A DNA stretch of 64,000 bases from JAGQYP01 sp041392305 (GCA_041392305.1 JAWKMJ010000018.1:22953-86952); one strand, 5' to 3'; shown: positions 7,444 to 16,730, counted from the stretch's first letter. Numbers and translations: made by a program. Notes: generated by a model not told the origin, from the letters alone.

Positions 7444-9863
7444 TTTACAATTATTTCGTCTAAAAATAGCCAACAATCCTGGCCCGCTGCTTCGTGCCAA
7501 TCGGGAACTTTTCCGTAATTTTCAACATGAATTTTAATATACCTAGCCTTGTTTAGAGTTGATTTATTACTTCGATCATACCAAATCATTTTTTCATTGT
7601 TGGACTTTTCTTCTCCAAAATCACTATCCTGGTAAGTATTCCAAGTCAAATGATCTTCTGAGAGATCAATTTTCATAGATTTTGGTCTGAAAATCCAAGA
7701 ATTCTGATACTGAAAGAATCTTATAAAAATTCGTTCAAACTCCTTAATACTTCCTAAATCAATCTCAACATCAATAGGTTCTCCCCAAAATCCTTGCCAA
7801 TTGCCATCTTTAAAATCGATTATTCCAACTCTTCCATCCACCAATGCCTGTTCACCTGCAGCGGGATACCATCGGCTGAAATTGGAATGATAAGTCACTT
7901 TTGCTCCAATTGCTTTATGAAACTCAAAAAACTGTTCTACTTTTTCTCCATACGGTTTTCCATTCTTCAATACTTTGACAGACAGTTTCCAGTCTTTCAC
8001 TTCAAATGTGTCTTTTTCTAGTTTTTCAAATTGAGTGAAATCCCCATCTAATTCCATCTCCTTTTCATCCCAGCGAATTTCGTAAGTTGCATTTGGGATT
8101 TCGGATACCATAGTTGCGTAAATCTTTCCTTCTTTTACAAATGTTTGAATTTTCGCAGGAGTAGTTTCCAAGCCATACTTCACCTCCAACTTTTCCAGCA
8201 TGGGATAATGTTCTTGTACCCGATTGTAGAACTCCGCATAATTTCTTTTTTCAGGTGCAGTCCACAACACTTCCGACATGGCTAATATTCTGGGGAAAAC
8301 TTTGGAATCTAAATTCGCTTCGTCAGGAATGTGTTCGGACCATAAATTGCATTCTCCACCTAGAATATTCTTGTGAAATTGCACTTCTAATTCAGACGGA
8401 ATCGGGTTGAATTCATATACCTTTTTTAGGTCGATAGATTGGAGTCCGTAGTCAAAATAACAATGACTCGTAGGCGACATCACCACTCCATTTCCATTTT
8501 CTGCAGCTTTGATTCCTCCTTCAAAACCTCTCCAACTCTGCACTGTTGCTGTTGCTGAAAGTCCACCCTCCAAGATTTCATCCCAACCAATCAGTTCACG
8601 CCCATTTTTCTGCAAAAATTTCTCAATTCTCTGAATGAAATAGGACTGCAATTCATGTTCATCTTTTAAGTTTTCACTTTGAATTCGATTTTGACATTTG
8701 TCGCAGTGTTCCCAGCGGTATTTAGGCACTTCATCTCCACCAATATGAATATATTTTGAAGGAAAAAGCTCCATGACTTCTGTCAATACATTCTCCAAAA
8801 ACTCAAAAGTGGATTCATTTCCGGCGCAATAGATTTCTTTGAAAACACCCCAGTCATTCACTACTTCAACCTGTTCCCCGGTACAAGAAAGCCAAGGATA
8901 GGAAGCAATGGCGGCTTGAGAATGACCAGGAAGTTCGATTTCAGGAATTACTGTGATCCCTCTTTCCATCGCATAGGCAACAATTTCATGAATTTGTTTT
9001 TTGGTATAATAACCTCCATATTTTGTTCCGTCTTTTTCCGTTCTCCAGGCTCCTACTTTTGTCAGATTTGGATATTTATCGATTTCAATCCGCCAACCCT
9101 GGTCTTCCGTCAAATGCCAATGCAGAACATTCATTTTGTAAAGCGCCATCAGATCCAAATATTTCTTAACCGTTTCAACCGAAAAGAAATGTCTTGCACA
9201 ATCCAACAACATCCCTCGGTGACTAAATTTAGGGTGATCGTCAATGATCATGGGTTGCAAAGAAATCCACTGCTTTGTCTGAATTAGATTAGTTGAATCT
9301 AAAGGAGAACCAATCGATTTTTTAGCTCGCTTAAAATTGTAGATATCTTGCTGTACCGGAGCAAATTTGAAATAATCATTTTCAACACCAATAAGCTGAA
9401 TCAAGGTGTTCATTCCTCTTTTCAATCCAATTTCTCCTCCATCAATGGAGATAACTTCTTCTGACACTTCCAATTGATAAAATTCAGAATCACCCGTTTT
9501 GGAATCTTCGAAAAGCATGATGCGAGGAGACTGCAAATCATAATATTTGTAAGGGCTTTCATGTTCCAAATAAGTTTCAAATTCACCCAAAACAAGAGCA
9601 TAGCTATCTCCGAAATATTTCTCAAAAAGAAATTTCAAATACTCAGCATTCCCTTTCTTATTAGGCTGATGATAAACAAAAATGGTATCCCGAAGTGAGA
9701 ATTCCTTTCCTGACTTAAAAAGAGGATTGACCTGAGGAATGAGGTCAAAAACTGGATTTTTTTGAGCAGAAAGGTTTAATGAAACAAACAGAAATAGAGC
9801 TGTTACACGGAGATGCACGGGGAAACACGGCGATACACGGAGAAAATTTATGATTCTAAACAT
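7440..9863 (-). CDS. Beta-N-acetylhexosaminidase, GH20
   Basis: An 807-residue secreted enzyme that removes terminal beta-GlcNAc/GalNAc. The order is signal peptide (to about residue 33, ending LSAQ), GH20b alpha/beta domain (about 40-205), GH20 catalytic barrel (about 210-560) with HWHLTEDQGWR and the catalytic pair D377-E378 in HIGGDE, a linker, and a C-terminal discoidin-like carbohydrate-binding domain (about 660-807). It overlaps cutC by 4 bases. The N-terminus is odd: residues about 8-21, before the hydrophobic core, are encoded by decamer repeats (9801-9842). No other start would keep a full signal peptide, so I keep the ATG at 9863. Confidence 0.9.
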   Translation of the reverse strand: MFRIINFLRVSPCFPVHLRVTALFLFVSLNLSAQKNPVFDLIPQVNPLFKSGKEFSLRDTIFVYHQPNKKGNAEYLKFLFEKYFGDSYALVLGEFETYLEHESPYKYYDLQSPRIMLFEDSKTGDSEFYQLEVSEEVISIDGGEIGLKRGMNTLIQLIGVENDYFKFAPVQQDIYNFKRAKKSIGSPLDSTNLIQTKQWISLQPMIIDDHPKFSHRGMLLDCARHFFSVETVKKYLDLMALYKMNVLHWHLTEDQGWRIEIDKYPNLTKVGAWRTEKDGTKYGGYYTKKQIHEIVAYAMERGITVIPEIELPGHSQAAIASYPWLSCTGEQVEVVNDWGVFKEIYCAGNESTFEFLENVLTEVMELFPSKYIHIGGDEVPKYRWEHCDKCQNRIQSENLKDEHELQSYFIQRIEKFLQKNGRELIGWDEILEGGLSATATVQSWRGFEGGIKAAENGNGVVMSPTSHCYFDYGLQSIDLKKVYEFNPIPSELEVQFHKNILGGECNLWSEHIPDEANLDSKVFPRILAMSEVLWTAPEKRNYAEFYNRVQEHYPMLEKLEVKYGLETTPAKIQTFVKEGKIYATMVSEIPNATYEIRWDEKEMELDGDFTQFEKLEKDTFEVKDWKLSVKVLKNGKPYGEKVEQFFEFHKAIGAKVTYHSNFSRWYPAAGEQALVDGRVGIIDFKDGNWQGFWGEPIDVEIDLGSIKEFERIFIRFFQYQNSWIFRPKSMKIDLSEDHLTWNTYQDSDFGEEKSNNEKMIWYDRSNKSTLNKARYIKIHVENYGKVPDWHEAAGQDCWLFLDEIIVK
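9801..9842 (+). repeat. Decamer array (nnnnacacgg) in the hexosaminidase 5' end
   Basis: Four 10-base units ending cacgg (tgttacacgg, agatgcacgg, ggaaacacgg, cgatacacgg) lie in register. The same word family recurs at 33171-33220. Here it is translated as part of the signal-peptide region. Confidence 0.75.
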
Positions 9864-9867
9864 ACAA

Positions 9868-9923
9868 CTCGAAAAACTCTACATTCGAATAATTCTACAC
9901 TCGAAAAACTCAACACTCAAATC
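9868..9923 (+). repeat. 16-base tandem array between asparaginase and hexosaminidase
   Basis: Three 16-base units, CTCGAAAAACTCTACA, TTCGAATAATTCTACA and CTCGAAAAACTCAACA, plus a partial fourth fill the whole spacer between the two genes. The array touches the asparaginase stop codon at 9922-9924. Confidence 0.8.
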
Positions 9924-10926
9924 ACCATTTACGATTAAACTGAGCATCAATCAATTCATGGTTTTCATTCGTCGTTTTCGCATAATTGAATCCATTATAA
10001 ACTGAAGCCGCACCCACTGCTCCATTTTTGTCTAAAGCTAAAAATCCAACTTGAAGTCCCTTAAGATCTTTATGTTTTCGAATAATTCTGTTGACAGCCT
10101 CTTCACATGCCTCCTGAGGGGTTTTTCCTGCACGCATCAACTCTACAATGGTGTGCGAACCAGCAATACGTACTACTGCTTCTCCCAGACCCGTTGCACA
10201 TGCTGCTCCCACTTCATTATCCACAAACAAACCAGCACCAATAATGGGCGAATCACCTACTCTTCCATGCAATTTATAGGCCCAACCACTTGTTGTGCAA
10301 GATCCAGATAAATTACCCTGAGTATCCAGTGCCAACATGCCAATAGTATCGTGATTTTCATGATTAATTTCTGGTTTTTTCTGATCTTCCGATTCTTTCC
10401 ATTCCTGCCAAGCTTTCTTCGCTTCTGGAGTGAGCAAATTTTTATGTGGAAATCCTTTTTCTAGGGCAAAATCATAGGCTCCTTTTCCAACCAACATCAC
10501 GTGGGGTGTATCCTCCATCACTTTTCTGGCTACTGATATTGGGTGTTCGATATCGGTCAAACAAGCTACTGCACCACACTCATTTTCGTGATTCATGATA
10601 CAAGCATCCAAAGTCACAATCCCATCTCGATCTGGCAATCCGCCTAAACCTACACTCCTATTGTTGGGATCTGATTCCGTTACCATCACCCCTTTTTCGA
10701 CTGCGTCCAGGGCCGTTCCATTTGATTTTAAAACCTCCCATGCTGCTTTATTGGCATCCATTCCATGGTTCCATGTAGAAATAACTATGGGTTTCATTGA
10801 CTTCGTATCTGTAATGATCTTTGAATCTGATTGTTCACTGTTGATTTCGCATCTAGCTGTAGATTGAATAGCCATGATTCCCCCTACTCCTAATACACTC
10901 TGTTTGATAAATTTCCTTCTCGACAT
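9922..10926 (-). CDS. N4-(beta-N-acetylglucosaminyl)-L-asparaginase (glycosylasparaginase)
   Basis: A 334-residue Ntn hydrolase that splits GlcNAc-Asn, the last linkage of an N-glycan. The ATG at 10926 is chosen because it gives a twin-arginine signal, SRRKFIK, followed by a hydrophobic stretch (VLGVGGIMA); the frame is open 28 codons further upstream without a signal. The autocleavage and nucleophile Thr is T194 in HDTIGM, followed by the SGSCTTSGWAYK and GRVGDSPIIGAG substrate-binding motifs. It is the first gene of the leftward cluster with GH20, CutC and GH2, which fits stepwise removal of GlcNAc and mannose and then of the protein link. The Tat signal suggests folding in the cytoplasm before export. 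Confidence 0.9.
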   Translation of the reverse strand: MSRRKFIKQSVLGVGGIMAIQSTARCEINSEQSDSKIITDTKSMKPIVISTWNHGMDANKAAWEVLKSNGTALDAVEKGVMVTESDPNNRSVGLGGLPDRDGIVTLDACIMNHENECGAVACLTDIEHPISVARKVMEDTPHVMLVGKGAYDFALEKGFPHKNLLTPEAKKAWQEWKESEDQKKPEINHENHDTIGMLALDTQGNLSGSCTTSGWAYKLHGRVGDSPIIGAGLFVDNEVGAACATGLGEAVVRIAGSHTIVELMRAGKTPQEACEEAVNRIIRKHKDLKGLQVGFLALDKNGAVGAASVYNGFNYAKTTNENHELIDAQFNRKW

Positions 10927-11040
10927 GGTTTTAAATTTCAGATAAGATAAAAAAAATGATCCAGTTGAGTGCTTTTGATTACTTTCATTATAGGAAACCC
11001 AACCAGACACGAAGTTTAGACGTTAAGTTATATAAAGAGG

Positions 11041-11073
11041 TTGACCTAAAGTCAGACAGATAGTTAGATTTTG
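11041..11073 (+). promoter_or_regulatory. Possible Bacteroidota promoter
   Basis: TTG at 11041-11043 lies 21 bases from TAGATTTTG at 11065-11073, close to the TTG-N17-23-TAnnTTTG consensus. It would start a short transcript that ends at the terminator at 11109-11137, or the leader of the M23 gene. Confidence 0.35.
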
Positions 11074-11108
11074 TTCTCTTTCATTCTACCTCGTGTTATG
11101 AAAAACGG

Positions 11109-11137
11109 AAAACCATTCGATAAACGGGTGGTTTTTT
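11109..11137 (+). terminator. Hairpin terminator or attenuator upstream of the M23 gene
   Basis: An 11-bp stem (AAAACCATTCG with CGGGTGGTTTT, two G-U pairs), loop ATAAA, ends in a T run. The gene to its left is transcribed the other way, so this terminator has no coding gene to serve. Confidence 0.65.
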
Positions 11138-11167
11138 CGTTTGTAAAAAGGTTCTTAATTTTGAATC

Positions 11168-11839
11168 ATGTTATCAGCGCAAAATTCAAATTTCAGGAAG
11201 TCGCTTATTCATGTAATTGACTCCAAATATTCTAAATCCGATTTTATGCCTTTAGATTTATCTGTAAATAATAAGGCTCTTTCACAACTCAACATGGAAT
11301 CTTCTCATGAACTTCAAACTTATATTCAGAGTTTACTGAAAAAACATAACAAAAAAGTAGCTATAGGAGGCTACTTGGAAGAAAGAAACCTTTATCAAAG
11401 AAGCACACATTTTAATTCAGGGCAAAAAGAAGCGAGAAACATACATTTAGGTGTTGACCTCTGGGTGGATGCCGGCACAGCAGTATTAGCTGCGTTTGAA
11501 GGCAAAGTACACAGCTTCAACTACAACAACAATTATGGCGATTATGGTCCTACGATTCTTCTCGAGCATCAATTGGATGAACAGCATTTTCACACCCTTT
11601 ATGGACATCTCAGTCTCGAATCATTGAATCATTTAGAAATAGGTCAAATTATTGGACAAGAAGACCGCATAGGCTGGATTGGGAATACCGAGGTCAATGG
11701 CGATTATCCTCCACATTTGCATTTTCAATTGATTTGGGATTTACAAGGAATGGAAGGCGACTATCCTGGAGTTTGTACCAAAAGTGAATTGGAATTTTAT
11801 AAGATGAATTGCCCGGATCCGATGAAAATATTGGTATAA
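11168..11839 (+). CDS. M23 family metallopeptidase (LytM domain)
   Basis: A 223-residue protein with the LytM zinc peptidase core: H93 and D97 in HLGVD, H147 in YGHLS, and H183/H185 in PHLHF. Such enzymes cut peptide cross-links in peptidoglycan. No signal peptide is visible at the N-terminus, which is unusual for a wall hydrolase; it may be cytoplasmic or use another export route, or may act on another substrate. The region before residue 85 has no recognised domain. The gene stands alone, preceded by a terminator-like hairpin and followed by the leftward lpd terminator. Confidence 0.82.
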   Translation: MLSAQNSNFRKSLIHVIDSKYSKSDFMPLDLSVNNKALSQLNMESSHELQTYIQSLLKKHNKKVAIGGYLEERNLYQRSTHFNSGQKEARNIHLGVDLWVDAGTAVLAAFEGKVHSFNYNNNYGDYGPTILLEHQLDEQHFHTLYGHLSLESLNHLEIGQIIGQEDRIGWIGNTEVNGDYPPHLHFQLIWDLQGMEGDYPGVCTKSELEFYKMNCPDPMKILV

Positions 11840-11843
11840 AAAA

Positions 11844-11861
11844 AGGGCCCAACTGAGCCCT
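11844..11861 (-). terminator. Terminator of the lpd gene
   Basis: Read leftward, AGGGC pairs with GCCCT across an 8-base loop and is followed by seven T residues. It lies about 75 bases past the lpd stop and may also weakly stop rightward transcription from the M23 gene. Confidence 0.7.
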
Positions 11862-11936
11862 CTACTATTTTCCAAAATTCAAAAATTCATTACGAATTAT
11901 CTCCCTATCGCTCGGTTACGAATTCCGAATTTCGAA

Positions 11937-13328
11937 TTACAAATGAATCACCTCATCATAAGCAGCTGCTGCAGCTTCCATAACTGCTTCAGACATGGTT
12001 GGGTGAGGATGAACTGTTTTGATCAATTCATGACCCGTAGTTTCCAATTTTCTTACTGCAACGATTTCAGCAATCATTTCAGTTACATTGAAACCAATCA
12101 TGTGTCCACCTAATAATTCACCATATTTTGCATCAAAGATCAACTTTACAAATCCATCAGGAGCTCCGGCTGCTTTTGCTTTTCCAGATGCTGAGAATGG
12201 GAATTTACCTACTTTGATTTCGTATCCAGCTTCTTTAGCAGCTTTTTCGGTCATACCCACTGAAGCTACTTCTGGCGAACAATAAGTACATCCAGGAATA
12301 TTTCCATAATCCAATGGTTGTACATGCATACCAGCAATTTTCTCAACACAAATGATTCCCTCTGCAGATGCTACGTGAGCCAAAGCCTGACCCGGAACAA
12401 CATCTCCAATAGCATAAAATCCTGGAATATTGGTTTCATAGTAATCATTTACCATGATTCTTCCTTTATCCGTTGCAATACCAACTTCTTCCAAACCGAT
12501 TCCTTCAATATTTGGTGTGATACCTACGGCTGAAAGAAGGATATCTGCTTCAAGAACTTCTTCTCCTTTTTTCGTTTTCACCTTGGCCTTCACCCCTTTT
12601 CCTGAAGTATCTACAGACTCCACAGAAGCGTTGGTCATGATATTAATTCCTTTCTTCTTGAAAGATCTTTCCAATTGTTTTGAAACTTCTTCGTCCTCAA
12701 CCGGAACAATGTTTGGCATGTATTCTACGATTATTACTTCCGTTCCCATGGTTGCATAGAAATAAGCAAATTCCACTCCGATGGCACCAGAACCAACAAC
12801 GATCATTTTCTTTGGCATGGATGGTAAAGTCATTGCTTCTCTGTATCCAATTACCTTTTTTCCATCTTGAGGAAGGTTTGGCAACTCTCTAGATCTTGCT
12901 CCTGTTGCAATGATCACTCCTTTTGTGGCTGAAATCTCAGATGTTTTTCCGCTTGCATCTTTTACTTCAACTTTCTTTCCTGCTTTAACTTTTGCAGTAC
13001 CTTGAATGACCTCAATTTTATTTTTCTTCATCAAGAACTGAATCCCGTTACTCATTTGTCCGGCAACGTCTCTGGATCTTTTTACAACAGCTCCAAAATC
13101 AGCTTCTCCACCTTTCACCTTGATTCCATAATCTTCTGAATGATTCAAGTATTCAAATACGTTTGCAGATTTCAAAAGCGCTTTGGTTGGGATACATCCC
13201 CAGTTCAAACAAACTCCTCCTAATTCTGCTTTCTCAACGATTGCCGTTTTGAATCCTAACTGTGAAGCTCTGATGGCAGTTACATATCCTCCAGGACCAC
13301 TACCAATAACTATAATATCGTAACTCAT
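11937..13328 (-). CDS. lpdA: Dihydrolipoyl dehydrogenase (E3)
   Basis: A 463-residue flavoprotein disulfide reductase that reoxidises lipoamide in 2-oxoacid dehydrogenase and glycine cleavage complexes, passing electrons to NAD+. The FAD-binding GSGPGG (about 9-14), the redox-active pair C40/C45 in GGVCLNWGCIPTK, the NAD-binding GSGAIGVEFA and the C-terminal HPHPTMSE with the catalytic His are all present, and the length is normal. The gene is monocistronic here; no E1 or E2 genes lie nearby. Just downstream, 11880-11935 contains ACGAATT-like words related to the heptamer arrays. Confidence 0.95.
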   Translation of the reverse strand: MSYDIIVIGSGPGGYVTAIRASQLGFKTAIVEKAELGGVCLNWGCIPTKALLKSANVFEYLNHSEDYGIKVKGGEADFGAVVKRSRDVAGQMSNGIQFLMKKNKIEVIQGTAKVKAGKKVEVKDASGKTSEISATKGVIIATGARSRELPNLPQDGKKVIGYREAMTLPSMPKKMIVVGSGAIGVEFAYFYATMGTEVIIVEYMPNIVPVEDEEVSKQLERSFKKKGINIMTNASVESVDTSGKGVKAKVKTKKGEEVLEADILLSAVGITPNIEGIGLEEVGIATDKGRIMVNDYYETNIPGFYAIGDVVPGQALAHVASAEGIICVEKIAGMHVQPLDYGNIPGCTYCSPEVASVGMTEKAAKEAGYEIKVGKFPFSASGKAKAAGAPDGFVKLIFDAKYGELLGGHMIGFNVTEMIAEIVAVRKLETTGHELIKTVHPHPTMSEAVMEAAAAAYDEVIHL

Positions 13329-13511
13329 ATCTTGATTTTAAAAAAATTTCGAGCAACGAAAATAATGATTTTGGGATGAAATAGCGAAAAGTTATTTTAA
13401 ATATGAATGAAAGTCGCTTCAAAATCTCAAATTGATTTTTGAAAATTTATTCACAACCTAACATCTAATCGAAAAAATCCTCTTAAAATTGACCCACTAA
13501 AACAACTGACA

Positions 13512-16298
13512 ATGAAACTATTAGGAATTCTCATTTTTCTCTTCTCCATTCAAATTGTAAACGCGCAAAAACCACCTAGTCCTGAAGAACTTTGGGCTAC
13601 ATGGGAAAATGACACCGTTCCTCCAGCCAAAAGAGCCCGAGCATATAGTACTTTTATATGGTACAATGTATTGTATGTAAATCCAGATTCTGCTTTCAAA
13701 ATGGCCGAAATTGAATATGAATTTGCGGAAAAACATGAATTGGAAGATTTCAAAGGAAATGCCTTAAACATGAAAGCCATGGCGCTTCAATTAATGTTTA
13801 AATATGAAGAATCCATTGCTTTCATGGAAAAGAGTATTGAAGTCTACCAAAAAGCCGGACATGAAAGAAATGCAACTGTGGTGTATGGAAATCTTGCTTA
13901 TCTCTATCAACTTATTCATGATTATGACAAAACACTTGCCCTTTATCAAGAAGTCTTAAAAAGAGGTCAAGAGAAAAAAGAAGGAAATTTAATTCGGATG
14001 GGGATTTCTGGAATTGCTCGCGTACTGATTATCAGAGGTAATTATTCTGAAGCATCTCGTTTTATTGAGACTGAACTAAAAAAAGAAATTAATCCATTAA
14101 GTAGTATTGATAGATCAAGGGTGTATAGTACTTTGAGTGAAGCATATTCTCATCAGGGAAAATTTGATAAATCAATCGAACTTTCTCAGGAAGCATTTAG
14201 AGTCATGGATTCTCTCCAAGAAAATGATCAGCTTGCGGCTGTGGCCAATAATCTGGGAGTTAACTATGAAAAAACAGGTCAGTTTGAAAAAGCAGAGGAA
14301 ATGTACAACATAAGTTATAACATTCATCTAAAAGATGCCAATAAGAGAAAAATTGTCCATGCACTTCATAATATTGCCGGAATTATGAGTCATAAAAAGG
14401 AGTATTCCCAATCGCTTGAAATCTATAAAAACTGTCTTGAAATTGAAAACCTTATTCGTGATGCAGGAATTCGTTCTAGAATTTATGAAAATATGGGGAG
14501 TTGCTATAGAAATCTAAATGAATTTGATTCTTCCGTAATTGTGTTAGATTCATCTCTTCAAATCGCCAAAAACGCTAGATTATTTGAACAGATCATTGCG
14601 ACTTACATGGATCTCATGATGACACATTTTAATTTCGGAAAGTTGAATGAAGCTAATGAATACTCCGATAAGCTTATCAAGGAAAGAATCTATCAGATTA
14701 AAAATAATTTCGGTTTCATGTCTGAAGATGAAAAATTCAATTTCTTCAGAACTATGGGAGATGACTTCCATACCGCATATAATTTAGCCGCTAAGGAATT
14801 TGAAAACTCAAATAAAGCTAAAGAAAGATCCTATGATGTTGCTTTGTTTTCTAAAGGAATTCTGCTCAAAAGTTCTGCATTAATCCGTCAAATCATTTTA
14901 AGCTCTGGAGATCCTGAACTGATTCAATCCTATGAAGATTGGATCGCTCAAAAAAGAATGATCTCAAAAGGATTAGCTGTTGGAATAGATGTTTCAGAAA
15001 TGGAAAAAAAAGCCGAAGAAATAGAGAAAAAACTTGCCTTTAAATCTCAACAATTACAGGAAGTATTAAATGTACAAAACTTATCATGGAAAAAGGTTCG
15101 AGATCACCTAAAGGATAATGAAATTGCAATTGAAATCATTCAATTTAGATTGAGAGATTTCTATACACGATTAAATGATTCGAGTACTTTGGTATACGCC
15201 GCATTGATTATAAATAAAAACTCTCAATATCCTGAATTCGTAAAATTATTTAATTCCTCCGAGTTGGAAGAATTCCTGAAAACGCATGCGGGAACATCCT
15301 ATGAGCAGATCAACAATATCTATGGAACAAGTAAAAAACCAAATTCCAAATTGTACGAGCTTATTTGGCAACCGATTGAACCCTATGTAAAAAAAGGACA
15401 GAAAATCTATTTATCTCCTGATGGATTGCTGCACAAAATTTCTTTCCCATCCATTTCTAAAGAAAAAGACTTGTACCTCAATGAAATTTATGATTTAGAA
15501 GTTCTTTCTTCAACGGGAAAATTGGTTTATCCAGAAAAAACAGAGTTGACAACTGAATCCAAAATCGCACTATTTGGAGGGATTCAATATTCCACCCAGG
15601 AGGAACAAAATGTTGTCTGGGATTATCTGGAAGGGACAAAAACAGAAGTGCAGGAGATTCAGAAAATATTGAAGGAAAAAGCTTTTGGTTCTGAAGTTTA
15701 CTCAGCAAGTGAAGCAAGTGAAGAAGCATTCAAAAGAACGGCTGAAAGTGTCAACTATCTGCATATTGCGACACATGGTTTCTTCTTTCCAGACATGTCT
15801 AAATCCAAAGAAGACCTTGAAACGGAATATATTGAAACTATCGCTTTTAGAGGATCCAATTCTCTGGCAGCTCGAAATTTTGTCAATACAACCAACCCTA
15901 TGATGCGCTCAGGATTGGTTTTTGCTGGAGCCAATAAAGTTTGGTCAGATAGCACTTCTTCCGGAGATGATGGTGTACTCACAGCTGATGAAGTGGGTAC
16001 TTTGGATTTAAGAAAATCAAATCTGATTGTACTTTCCGCTTGTGAAACTGGGTTAGGAGAAATTCGAGAAAGTGAAGGAGTTTATGGGCTCAAAAGATCT
16101 TTCAAATTGGCGGGAGCAAAATATTTGATTATTTCGTTGTGGCAAGTACCAGACAAAGAAACTTCGGAGTTCATGACACGATTTTATGAGCACTTGACGG
16201 TCTCCGGAGAAATCAAATCATCCTTTCACAAAACTCAAAAAGAAATGAGTGAAAAATATGACCCTTATTTTTGGGGTGCATTTGTATTAATTGAGTAA
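13512..16298 (+). CDS. Secreted TPR-CHAT domain protein
   Basis: A 928-residue protein with a signal peptide (about 1-19, ending VNAQ). About nine TPR-like helical repeats (about 60-400) are followed by a coiled-coil-like region (about 480-520) and a C-terminal CHAT domain (about 620-928), a caspase-like fold. The expected His-Cys dyad is visible: H755 in IATHGFF and C844 in LSACETG, followed by GVYGLKRSF and SLWQVPD. Unlike the cytoplasmic TPR-CHAT partner of gRAMP/Cas7-11 systems, this one carries an export signal, so it probably acts as a periplasmic protease or scaffold. The small secreted protein 27 bases downstream may be a partner. I do not know a substrate. Confidence 0.85.
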   Translation: MKLLGILIFLFSIQIVNAQKPPSPEELWATWENDTVPPAKRARAYSTFIWYNVLYVNPDSAFKMAEIEYEFAEKHELEDFKGNALNMKAMALQLMFKYEESIAFMEKSIEVYQKAGHERNATVVYGNLAYLYQLIHDYDKTLALYQEVLKRGQEKKEGNLIRMGISGIARVLIIRGNYSEASRFIETELKKEINPLSSIDRSRVYSTLSEAYSHQGKFDKSIELSQEAFRVMDSLQENDQLAAVANNLGVNYEKTGQFEKAEEMYNISYNIHLKDANKRKIVHALHNIAGIMSHKKEYSQSLEIYKNCLEIENLIRDAGIRSRIYENMGSCYRNLNEFDSSVIVLDSSLQIAKNARLFEQIIATYMDLMMTHFNFGKLNEANEYSDKLIKERIYQIKNNFGFMSEDEKFNFFRTMGDDFHTAYNLAAKEFENSNKAKERSYDVALFSKGILLKSSALIRQIILSSGDPELIQSYEDWIAQKRMISKGLAVGIDVSEMEKKAEEIEKKLAFKSQQLQEVLNVQNLSWKKVRDHLKDNEIAIEIIQFRLRDFYTRLNDSSTLVYAALIINKNSQYPEFVKLFNSSELEEFLKTHAGTSYEQINNIYGTSKKPNSKLYELIWQPIEPYVKKGQKIYLSPDGLLHKISFPSISKEKDLYLNEIYDLEVLSSTGKLVYPEKTELTTESKIALFGGIQYSTQEEQNVVWDYLEGTKTEVQEIQKILKEKAFGSEVYSASEASEEAFKRTAESVNYLHIATHGFFFPDMSKSKEDLETEYIETIAFRGSNSLAARNFVNTTNPMMRSGLVFAGANKVWSDSTSSGDDGVLTADEVGTLDLRKSNLIVLSACETGLGEIRESEGVYGLKRSFKLAGAKYLIISLWQVPDKETSEFMTRFYEHLTVSGEIKSSFHKTQKEMSEKYDPYFWGAFVLIE

Positions 16299-16325
16299 AT
16301 TAGATCAAACAAAAATTAAAAAAAC

Positions 16326-16703
16326 ATGAAAACACTTTTTGCAACTTCAATTACTGCCTTCTTACTTTTCTTCTCAAGTTCCATTTTTGCTCAGGATCCT
16401 ATTCAGGTGAATGCTGGTAAAAAAGCAGTTTTCGTTTACGAAACAATGGATCAGGATTTTACAACATTTGGTTATGCGAAAGCGGATAAATCAAGTGCCA
16501 AAATGATTTGTTTTTCAAACATGACGGCCGATGTAGATGGAAATCCTCACAAATGTTCGATGGGAGCTTACTATACTTCAGATGAATTTGATATTCATTA
16601 TTTAGGTACGGAAGGGAGCTTCATCAAATGTTCTGCAGACCCTGATGGAAAAGGAGACAAAATTTTCTATATTGAGAAGTCTGCTGTTGTATTTGAAGAT
16701 TAA
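16326..16703 (+). CDS. Small secreted protein of unknown function
   Basis: A 125-residue protein with a clear signal peptide (about 1-22, ending IFAQ). The mature part has three Cys residues and looks beta-rich; I recognise no domain. It lies 27 bases after the TPR-CHAT gene on the same strand, with a strong terminator about 90 bases past its stop, so the two probably form one transcription unit. Confidence 0.7.
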   Translation: MKTLFATSITAFLLFFSSSIFAQDPIQVNAGKKAVFVYETMDQDFTTFGYAKADKSSAKMICFSNMTADVDGNPHKCSMGAYYTSDEFDIHYLGTEGSFIKCSADPDGKGDKIFYIEKSAVVFED

Positions 16704-16722
16704 TCCGATTCCCAAATATTCC

Positions 16723-16730
16723 TATCTTTG
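16723..16730 (+). promoter_or_regulatory. -7 promoter box TATCTTTG
   Basis: An exact match to TAnnTTTG, the Bacteroidota -7 consensus. It lies 20 bases past the preceding stop and about 60 bases before a hairpin terminator; no clear -33 box is seen. Confidence 0.4.

Noticed and set aside
13512..16298. Type III-E CRISPR (gRAMP) associated TPR-CHAT
   Set aside because: It has a signal peptide and no cas7-11, CRISPR or Csx genes nearby.
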